A stretch of DNA of 64,000 bases from Streptomyces sp. GKU 895. Lineage in GTDB: Bacteria > Actinomycetota > Actinomycetes > Streptomycetales > Streptomycetaceae. A program made the position numbers and the translations under genes. The stretch lies in contig MWJO01000027.1 of the NCBI GenBank assembly GCA_002027195.1, forward strand, positions 1-64,000, read 5' to 3'. The notes beneath the pieces are model-generated. The model was not told where the DNA came from. It made no database searches and saw only the letters and a program-made list of their open reading frames with translations. This document shows, piece after piece, positions 54,074-61,421 of the stretch; the stretch's first letter is position 1, and each line of letters opens with the position of its first letter.

Positions 54074-57039
54074 TACCGACCGGTGCTGAACTCCACGCTG
54101 AACACCGTCGGGACCGCGGCGAGGACCTCCGCTGCCGACGGGCCCGGGCCGCAGGCCGCGCTGCCGAGGCCGTGATGCGCGTGGTCGAGGTGGAGATGGA
54201 GCCGGCCGTCGCAGGCCAAATCGTGCTGGTGGGCCGCGGCAGCCAGGGCCGCGGTGCTCCAAGGGCGTGCGGTCAGGTCGATGACCGGGTCGCCCGTGAT
54301 GAGCAGGGTGCCGTCCGCGGTGGTGATCCGGGCGCGGCGGACTTGGTGGCGGTTGCCGTTCTCCTGCGGGCGGACATAGGGGGTCTGCATCGCTGAGACA
54401 GTCGAGCGGTGGCGGCCGGTGCGCGCGGCGGTACGGGAGTCGCGGTACGCCTCGCCGGGGCCGAGGCCGAACCACTCGACCTCGGCGTCGGTGCCGGGCA
54501 GTGACATCGCGATCCCCAGCCGGGGCAGCGGCACCGACCAGGCGCCGTCAGGGGTGACGGTGCATTCCAGCCGTAGCCGGTTCTCACCGGCTTCCGGTCC
54601 GTCGTAGGCCGTCCAGCGGTAGACCGCGCCGAGCGCGGAGGAGGATCCGGCGGCCGCGAGCCGGGCGGTGACCGTGAGCCCTTGTGCGTCCGGCTGGACG
54701 CTCAGGACATCGTGGCGCATCCGGTGCAGTCCGGCGGCGAGCCAGGCGTCGATCTGCGCCTCGCCGAAGGCGCTGAGCAGGTCGTTGTCGATCGGGGCCC
54801 GCCAGATGTCCAGCCGCGGACCGTCGAGCTCCAGGTCGCCGAGCTGTGTCAGCACTCCGCTGCGGGCGTCGAACCGCGCGGCGCCCAGGGTGACGGCTCC
54901 GTCGTGGGCGGTCGCCGGTGCCGGCGTGAAGGGGACGGGCGCGGCGGCCGGAGCCACGACCAGCCCCTGGGCCCAGGCGATCTCGTGACCGGCCGCGGCC
55001 CAGGTTTCGTCGGCGGCGAGCATCGCGGTCACGGTCAGCCACACCTCGTGGCCGGAGTCGTTCTTGCGCGCCGCATCGAGCGCGGCGGTGACGTCGGCAG
55101 GCCAGTCGACGGTCGTCGTGGCGCCCGGAGCGGTCGCGGGCACGGTCAGGCCGCCGGAGCCGGCCAGCTCGCCGCCGTCCTCGACGGTCCACTGGAAGTC
55201 CAGATAGCCGGTGTCGCGGACGTGGTGCAGGTTGTGCACGCTGATCTGCCGAGCCGCCGGGGCGATGTGGATCCGGACCGGTTCGATGACCTTCTTGTAC
55301 TCGACCAGGCCCGGTGACGGTGTGCGGTCGGGGAAGAGAAGTCCGTCGGCGACGAAATTGCCGTCGTGGATCTCCTCGCCGAAGTCGCCGCCGTAGGCGT
55401 AGAACGTGTGGGGGTCCTCCCGCCCGGTGAGCCGGGCGATGCCGTGGTCGATCCACTCCCAGATGAACCCACCGGCCAGACGCGGATAAGCCTCGATGAC
55501 CTGCTGGTACTCGGAGAGCCCGCCGGGGCCGGTGCCCATGGCGTGTCCGTACTCGCACAGCACGAACGGCAGGGCGCGGCGGTGCGCGTCGTCGGCCGGG
55601 CGGGGCGTCGGTGCCTCCTGGCCGCGTCCCACGGAGGACAGCTCGTCCGCATCGATGTACATGCGGGAGTACAGGTCGACGTACGCGCAGCTCGCGAAGT
55701 CGCCCTCGTAGTGGATCAGGCGGCTGTCGTCGCGCTGCCGGATCCACGCGGCCGCGGCGGCGAGGTTGGCTCCGGTGCCGGACTCGTTGCCCAGCGACCA
55801 GACGACGACCGAGGGGTGGTTCTTGTCGCGTTCCACCAGCCGTGCGGTCCGGTCGAGGTAGGCCTCGCGCCACGCGGGGTCGTCGCTGGGGTTGCGCTGC
55901 CAGCCGCCGGGTTCGAAGCCGTGTGTCTCGAGGTCGCCCTCGCAGAACACCCACAGGCCGTGCTCGTCGCACAGGTCCAGGAAACGGTGGTCGGGTGGGT
56001 AGTGGCTGGTGCGCACCGCGTTGATGTTGTGCTGCTTCATGAGCAGCACATCGGTCAGCATGGTGTCCTCGGTCAGGGTCCGGCCCGTCAGCGGATGCCA
56101 TTCGTGGCGGTTGACGCCCCGCAGGGAGATCGGCTTGCCGTTCACGGTCAGGACGCCGTCCACGACGGCCACGGTGCGGAAGCCGATGCGCAGCGGTATG
56201 CGCTCCCCGGCTTCGGAGACCAGTTCCCCCGAGTACAGGCGCGGTTGCTCGTCCGACCAGGGCTCGATGCCGTCGATCACGTGCGGGCCGGCCGGATCGG
56301 CGGCGGATATGCCGAGCTCGGGCACGGACAGGGACACCCGGGCGGGGGCGGTGACGTCGACGGCCAGGGTGCCCTGCCCCGAGGTGTGGTCGTAGGCGGC
56401 GTGGACGAAGAAGTCCTCGACCCCGCGGGCGGCCACGGTCACCGACCGGAAGATCCCGGACAGCCACCACATGTCCTGGTCTTCCAGGTAGCTGCCGGAC
56501 GACCACTGGTGCACGCGGACCGCGAGGACGTTCCGGCCGGGCCGCAGAGCGGCGGAGACGTCGAACTCGGTGGTCAGACGGCTGCCCTTGCCGTCGCCGA
56601 GCCGGATCCCGTTGAGCCACACGGCGAACGCGGAGTCGACCCCCTCGAACCGGAGCACCGCGGCCGAAGCCGGGAACCCGTCCGGAACGTCGAACGCGCG
56701 ACGGTACTCGCCGGTGGGGTTGTCCCCGGGCACCCGCGGCGGGTCGACCGGGAACGGGTACAGGATGTTGCTGTAGGCCGGGGCGCCGTAGCGCGGCTCG
56801 CCGGGCAGGCCGGTCATCTGCCAGCAGGACGGCACGGCGAGCAGGTCCCAGGCGGCGTCGTCGAAGTCCGGCGCGGCGAAGCCCTCGGTGAGGTCGTCCA
56901 GCCCCGACGCCAGTCGGAATCTCCAGTCGCCGTCGAGCGTGATCGTGGGGAGGTCGGAAGCGAACGCGGCGCGCGGCCGCAGCCGTCCGGTGCCCGGCGA
57001 CCGGTCTTCGACACAGGCGTGGGGGTTGAGGGCGTTCAT
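54073..57039 (-). CDS. GH2 beta-galactosidase (LacZ type)
   Basis: A 988-residue cytoplasmic beta-galactosidase with the five-domain LacZ layout: sugar-binding jelly roll (about 30-220), immunoglobulin-like domain, TIM barrel (about 310-600), a second Ig-like domain and the large C-terminal beta-galactosidase domain. The acid/base is Glu419 in VVWSLGNESGTG and the nucleophile Glu496 in PFVLCEYGHAMGTGPG; LRGVNRHEWHPLTG and INAVRTSHYPPDHRFLDLCD are also conserved. It hydrolyses terminal beta-galactosides from imported oligosaccharides. It follows the LacI gene by 70 bases and precedes the importer genes. Confidence 0.95.
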   Translation of the reverse strand: MNALNPHACVEDRSPGTGRLRPRAAFASDLPTITLDGDWRFRLASGLDDLTEGFAAPDFDDAAWDLLAVPSCWQMTGLPGEPRYGAPAYSNILYPFPVDPPRVPGDNPTGEYRRAFDVPDGFPASAAVLRFEGVDSAFAVWLNGIRLGDGKGSRLTTEFDVSAALRPGRNVLAVRVHQWSSGSYLEDQDMWWLSGIFRSVTVAARGVEDFFVHAAYDHTSGQGTLAVDVTAPARVSLSVPELGISAADPAGPHVIDGIEPWSDEQPRLYSGELVSEAGERIPLRIGFRTVAVVDGVLTVNGKPISLRGVNRHEWHPLTGRTLTEDTMLTDVLLMKQHNINAVRTSHYPPDHRFLDLCDEHGLWVFCEGDLETHGFEPGGWQRNPSDDPAWREAYLDRTARLVERDKNHPSVVVWSLGNESGTGANLAAAAAWIRQRDDSRLIHYEGDFASCAYVDLYSRMYIDADELSSVGRGQEAPTPRPADDAHRRALPFVLCEYGHAMGTGPGGLSEYQQVIEAYPRLAGGFIWEWIDHGIARLTGREDPHTFYAYGGDFGEEIHDGNFVADGLLFPDRTPSPGLVEYKKVIEPVRIHIAPAARQISVHNLHHVRDTGYLDFQWTVEDGGELAGSGGLTVPATAPGATTTVDWPADVTAALDAARKNDSGHEVWLTVTAMLAADETWAAAGHEIAWAQGLVVAPAAAPVPFTPAPATAHDGAVTLGAARFDARSGVLTQLGDLELDGPRLDIWRAPIDNDLLSAFGEAQIDAWLAAGLHRMRHDVLSVQPDAQGLTVTARLAAAGSSSALGAVYRWTAYDGPEAGENRLRLECTVTPDGAWSVPLPRLGIAMSLPGTDAEVEWFGLGPGEAYRDSRTAARTGRHRSTVSAMQTPYVRPQENGNRHQVRRARITTADGTLLITGDPVIDLTARPWSTAALAAAAHQHDLACDGRLHLHLDHAHHGLGSAACGPGPSAAEVLAAVPTVFSVEFSTGR

Positions 57040-57109
57040 CAGTGAAGGTGTTTCCTCTCGAAATGCCCGTGGTGGCGGGCGCAGGAGCGGTGCCGTGGCA
57101 GGCAGGGCG

Positions 57110-58114
57110 CTAAGCGGTCGCCCCGGGCGGGGGGCCGCTGCTGTCCCGGACGGTCAGCGTCGGGCGCAGCAGTGACACGACGTTGGTCGGCGGCCGGCCG
57201 GAGTCGACGGCTCGCAGCAGCAGTTCGACGGCCTGCTGGGCCATCTCGCGCTTGGGGAAGGTGACCGTGGTCAGTGCCGGCCGGATCCTCCCGACCTGGG
57301 CGATGTCGTCGAAGCCGACGACACTGACGTCCTCAGGGACCCGCCGCCCGGACCTGGTCACCGCCTCTATGGCACCGACGGCCAGGATGTCGTGGGTGGC
57401 GAAGATCGCCGTCAGCTCCGGATCCGCCTCCAGTGCCGCGAGGGCCGCGGCGTAACCGCCGGCGGCGTCGTCGCTGGTGCAGGCGAACACCTTGCGGTCG
57501 TCCAGCCCGTCGGCGGCGAACGCCCGGCGCAACCCCTCGACACGCGGCGTGTGTGCGGGAAGGTCGGCGATCACCGCGACGTTCCGGTGGCCGAGATCCC
57601 GCAGGTGGGACCCGGCCAGAAACCCCGCGTGCTGGTAGTCGATGGAGACCACCGGCAGTGTGGTCGGCGGGTCGCCCTCCCAGGCGAACAGCGCGACCGG
57701 GAAGTTGGCCTCGGCGAGCATCGGCAGTTGCTGTTCGACGCCGTTGTCCCCGGCGACCAGCAGCGCGTCCACCGAACGCGCGGTGAGGTTCTCCAGGTGG
57801 GCCCGCGTGTAGTCGGGGTCGTCGCGCGTCGTGGCGAGCAGCAGGTTGTATCCGCGGCCGACCAGGAGGTTCTCCACCTCCTCGACGACCTCCGAATAGA
57901 ACGCGTTGGCCACCGACGGAACGAAAAGCCCCACCGTCGACGTGCTGCCCGTGCGCAGTGAGCGCGCGACCAGGTTGGGCTTGTAGCCGAGTTCGGCGAT
58001 TGCCTTGTTCACCTTCGCCAGGGTCTCCGGCCGCACCTTCTTGCCCGACACCACGTTGGAGACGGTCTGTTTGGTGACGCCCGCCCTCGCGGCCACGTCC
58101 GCCATGGTCACCAC
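57110..58114 (-). CDS. LacI-family transcriptional regulator of the galactosidase/importer operon
   Basis: A 334-residue repressor. The N-terminal helix-turn-helix and hinge are VTMADVAARAGVTKQTVSNV and GYKPNLVARSLRTGSTSTVG; the rest is a periplasmic-binding-protein-like sugar domain (VGLFVPSVANAFYSEVVEE, FATHDILAVGAIEAVTRSGR, DVSVVGFDDIAQVGRIRPAL). GTG 58114 is preferred to ATG 58132 because GGGGAG lies five bases before it, within the six codons the longer form would add. It heads the reverse-strand operon and should repress it until a sugar binds. Confidence 0.92.
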   Translation of the reverse strand: MVTMADVAARAGVTKQTVSNVVSGKKVRPETLAKVNKAIAELGYKPNLVARSLRTGSTSTVGLFVPSVANAFYSEVVEEVENLLVGRGYNLLLATTRDDPDYTRAHLENLTARSVDALLVAGDNGVEQQLPMLAEANFPVALFAWEGDPPTTLPVVSIDYQHAGFLAGSHLRDLGHRNVAVIADLPAHTPRVEGLRRAFAADGLDDRKVFACTSDDAAGGYAAALAALEADPELTAIFATHDILAVGAIEAVTRSGRRVPEDVSVVGFDDIAQVGRIRPALTTVTFPKREMAQQAVELLLRAVDSGRPPTNVVSLLRPTLTVRDSSGPPPGATA

Positions 58115-58156
58115 GTAGTCTCCCCGAAACATTTATCGATCCACGAAAGTGGCGTC

Positions 58157-58185
58157 ACTGTAGGACGGCTGTCGCGGCAGGGCAA
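58157..58185 (-). promoter_or_regulatory. Probable promoter of the LacI-headed operon
   Basis: On the reverse strand TTGCCC (58180-58185) and TACAGT (58157-58162) are 17 bases apart, giving a start near 58150 and a short leader before GTG 58114. The leader contains ATCGAT and two CGAAA repeats that could be part of the LacI operator. Confidence 0.5.
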
Positions 58186-58282
58186 GACTTTGCGCCACGG
58201 CAGTGATCCAGCCGTTACGGAGCAGGGCGAGGGCGCCAGGCGCAGGTCATGATTCTTTTCGTCACTCGACGTGCGCGGAGCA

Positions 58283-58312
58283 TTGACGGCTCCGGAAATG
58301 CGGCAGTAACGT
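58283..58312 (+). promoter_or_regulatory. Probable promoter of the GH28/GH49-like gene
   Basis: TTGACG (58283-58288), 18-base spacer, TAACGT (58307-58312). The start of the coding region at 58453 leaves a leader of about 135 bases with GGAGGAGAG just before the ATG. The rest of 58133-58452 shows no gene. Confidence 0.45.
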
Positions 58313-58452
58313 CCCCGCCACGCTGGATCCCATGGATCGGTCAACGTGGTGCTGTTGTCACCCTGACCCCTCGCGAATGCTCCGCCCCCGTCTCCAGCAG
58401 GCGGTGAGCGCCTCAACAGACCTGGAAGGTCTCGTCCGGAGGAGAGACAGGC

Positions 58453-61257
58453 ATGATCAGACCGGCCGGCGGCGACGCCGACCCGAACCCCGTCCCGGCG
58501 CGCCGCAGTTCGCGCGTGAAGCGCTTCATCGCGGCCGCTGCCGGCGCCACCATCACGGCGGCGAGCCTCATGCTCACCGCCGTCGCCCCCGCACAGGCCG
58601 CCACCACCGTGCACACGTATGCCCCGACGGGAGTGGGAGGCGGTACGACGACGTCCCCGGACGTGGCGTCCACCAAATACCAGGTGCAAGTCGCCGGCAC
58701 ACCCGTCCAGGCTGTCCAGTACACCCAGAACGGCCACAATTTCGACATCGCCCGCTTCGCCTCGGACTCCCGGACTCCGACGATCACGGTCACGCTGCCC
58801 AGCACCACGATCGACACGGTGAACGTCTATCCGGCCCGCTACTACCCCTCCAGCAGCATCTCGGTAGGTGCGGACAAGCACACCCTGACGTTCCAGATGT
58901 CGGCCGCCGCCGGGTTGAACCAGGCGATCGTGATGGTCAACGGCGACTCGACCAACGCCACGGGACAGCCCTACCTGGCGGTCGTCAACGACCCTCTGGA
59001 GGACCCGGCGCAGCGTCCGGACACCACGAGCGCACCGGACGGTTCCGGCGTCAATCTGCAGACCGGTGTCCTCAACTTCCAGGAGTTCGCGGCGAAATAC
59101 CTCGCGGCGCACCCCAACAGCGCGGCGCAGAAGGCTCCCGCCGCGACGACGAGCTCCATGGCCGGCAAGACCGTCAACGGCACCGCGATACCCGCCGGTC
59201 AGCAGAGCTCGGCCGGGAGTCTGGTGAGCGCGAGCAGCGTCAATGTGCGCTACCCGAAGGTGCGGGCGATGGCCGCAGGCGACGTCACCTACGCCCTGCA
59301 GGCCGCCCTCGACACCATCAAGGCCAACCCCACGGCGCTGAACACGCTCTACTTCCCGAACGGCACATACGTGTGGTCAGGTCTCCTGGTCAACGGTCTG
59401 GACGGCGGCAAGCTCAAGGGCGGCAAGCTGAAGATCTACACCGACGAAGGCGCCCTGCTGAAGAACCGCATCCAGGCGTACATGGAGGCGTTCGAGCCGG
59501 CGATCGGGATCATCAACTCGAGCGACATCGAGATCGACGGCCGCGGCGTCTTCGACGGCAACGGCGTGGCGAACTACAACGCTTCCAGCAGCGGTGATCT
59601 GCACGACGCGTACCGCAGCCAGCACCAGGGCGGCGTCATGGTCATGCACTCGTCGGACATCACCTTCAACGACACCTACGAGCGCAACGCGAAGCAGTGG
59701 AACTACGAGACCCACAGCGCCAACCGCGTGACGTTCAACAACATCAAGGCCCTCACCCCGTACCGCCAGCCGTGGATCGACGGGACGGACTTCGCGAGCG
59801 GCCAGGACATCACCGCCAACGGCGTCTTCACGCTCGGCAACGACGACGCGTTCGCCTCCGGCCACTACAACCCCAGCGACGGCTTCACCCCGCTGGCCTC
59901 CGGCGTGTGGAACAACTTCCAGCTCGGCACCGCCAGCGCCGACGTCCAGGGCTATGTCAACGCGGTGGCCGCCCACGACACCGTCGCCGACGATCTCGGG
60001 TTCGACAACTACCACTGGGACAACGCGGACTCGAAGAACATCTCGGTCAGCAACACCCTGAACTGGTCCGTCGCGGCCGGCAACGCGATCCGGATCGGAT
60101 GGAGTTCGTACGGGTACCGGCTCACCAACTACTCGTTCGACAACTTCAACTCCGTGTCGCCGGCGGCCGGCGGCATCTTCACCCACAACAGCCCCAACCC
60201 GTACCCGCGCATCCAGAGCATCGTGGTGAAGAACAGCTCGATTGACACCTCCCGGTTCACCAAGGGACCGATCGGGCTCAACGGCGGCAACGGATCCACC
60301 CAGACCATCACCGCCGACCAGCAGGCGACGTACGGGTACGCCCCCAACCCCGACGGGTCGGGCGCCGCGTACACCTACACCAGGGCCCCGATCGGCACCT
60401 TCACACTCGACAACGTGTGGTTCTCGCAGCAGAACACGAGCAGCTCGCTGAACGGCACCACGAACGCGACGCTGAACAACATCCGCGTCGCGGGCCGGCT
60501 CGTCGAATACACCAGCCAGCTCCCGCTGACGACGAGCGGGATCGGCACCCTGACCAGCACCTACACGGCCGCGAACGGCCAGACCCAGAACGTCAGGGCC
60601 GGTGCCCTCACCAGTGGTGACACCTGGGTGGGTGCGTGGACCGGCGACCAGACCAAGAACAACTCCTCGGACCTGACCCTCATCACCCGCAACACCGGGG
60701 TCGGCCTGATGGGGGAGCAGTACACCACCGGATCCGGGGACGGAAAGCTCTCCTACATCCAGTTCCCCCTCACCAGCCTCACCAAGGCACCGACCCAGGC
60801 GACACTCCATCTCACCTACGTCGGCCACCGCTACTCGTCGGTCCCGTCGACCGACACCGACCAGCTCCTCGTACAGCCGGTCAGCGACACCACCTGCACC
60901 GGCGGCGGCACATCCTGCCCGGTCAACACGATGACCTGGCAGAACCGGCCGAGCTTCACGGCCACGGCCTCCTCCGTCGCCAAGTCGGCCACGTTCACCC
61001 TCGGTTCCACCCTCGTCCCCGAAGGCGGCGGGACCCACCAGGGCAACGCCATCGACGGCCGTGACATCACCGTCGACATCACCTCCTTCGTCCAGGACGC
61101 CTACGCGGCCAAGCAGGCCACACTCCTGCTCGCCGTCGGCAACGCGGGGGGCACCAACCACGAGCTGCGGTTCGTCAGCTCGGAAGGCGCCACCGGCTCC
61201 GGAAAGCTCACCAACGGGACCGCCGAGATGGCGCCCGGGGTGACCGTGACCCCGTAG
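58453..61257 (+). CDS. Secreted GH28/GH49-like beta-helix glycosidase with C-terminal DNRLRE-type domain
   Basis: A 934-residue secreted protein. After a signal peptide ending APAQAAT comes a beta-sandwich of about 150 residues (YQVQVAGTPVQAVQYTQNGH, VTLPSTTIDTVNVYPARYYP), a layout known from GH49 dextranase-like enzymes. A right-handed beta-helix follows with FPNGTYVWSGLLVNGL, DIEIDGRGVFDGNGVANYN and TLGNDDAFASGHYNP, where paired Asp residues suit an inverting clan GH-N mechanism. The last about 200 residues are a DNRLRE/CBM96-like carbohydrate module (SYIQFPLTSLTKAPTQATLH, DITSFVQDAYAAKQATLLLA). Whether it cuts galacturonan or another glycan is open. ATG 58453 follows GGAGGAGAGACAGGC. Confidence 0.82.
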   Translation: MIRPAGGDADPNPVPARRSSRVKRFIAAAAGATITAASLMLTAVAPAQAATTVHTYAPTGVGGGTTTSPDVASTKYQVQVAGTPVQAVQYTQNGHNFDIARFASDSRTPTITVTLPSTTIDTVNVYPARYYPSSSISVGADKHTLTFQMSAAAGLNQAIVMVNGDSTNATGQPYLAVVNDPLEDPAQRPDTTSAPDGSGVNLQTGVLNFQEFAAKYLAAHPNSAAQKAPAATTSSMAGKTVNGTAIPAGQQSSAGSLVSASSVNVRYPKVRAMAAGDVTYALQAALDTIKANPTALNTLYFPNGTYVWSGLLVNGLDGGKLKGGKLKIYTDEGALLKNRIQAYMEAFEPAIGIINSSDIEIDGRGVFDGNGVANYNASSSGDLHDAYRSQHQGGVMVMHSSDITFNDTYERNAKQWNYETHSANRVTFNNIKALTPYRQPWIDGTDFASGQDITANGVFTLGNDDAFASGHYNPSDGFTPLASGVWNNFQLGTASADVQGYVNAVAAHDTVADDLGFDNYHWDNADSKNISVSNTLNWSVAAGNAIRIGWSSYGYRLTNYSFDNFNSVSPAAGGIFTHNSPNPYPRIQSIVVKNSSIDTSRFTKGPIGLNGGNGSTQTITADQQATYGYAPNPDGSGAAYTYTRAPIGTFTLDNVWFSQQNTSSSLNGTTNATLNNIRVAGRLVEYTSQLPLTTSGIGTLTSTYTAANGQTQNVRAGALTSGDTWVGAWTGDQTKNNSSDLTLITRNTGVGLMGEQYTTGSGDGKLSYIQFPLTSLTKAPTQATLHLTYVGHRYSSVPSTDTDQLLVQPVSDTTCTGGGTSCPVNTMTWQNRPSFTATASSVAKSATFTLGSTLVPEGGGTHQGNAIDGRDITVDITSFVQDAYAAKQATLLLAVGNAGGTNHELRFVSSEGATGSGKLTNGTAEMAPGVTVTP

Positions 61258-61264
61258 CCACTCC

Positions 61265-61297
61265 AGGCCGGTCCGTCCCCGCGGGGCGGGCCGGCCT
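61265..61297 (+). terminator. Hairpin terminator after the GH28/GH49-like gene
   Basis: Imperfect GC-rich inverted repeat (AGGCCGG at 61265-61271 pairing near 61291-61297, CCCC/GGGG at the top), starting eight bases after the stop. Confidence 0.6.
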
Positions 61298-61421
61298 CAG
61301 CCGTCCGGGTCCGCCGTCGACGGCTGATCCGGCCACCGCAGGTCTGACACAGCGCTGTTGCCCACCACCGCACCCACCCCTGTGCTCTGCCGCACTCGCC
61401 GTCCGACAACGGAGCCGCCCC

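Noticed and set aside
59377..61161. Reverse-strand open frame opposite the GH28/GH49-like gene
   Set aside because: No family signature, and the forward frame is a complete secreted enzyme.
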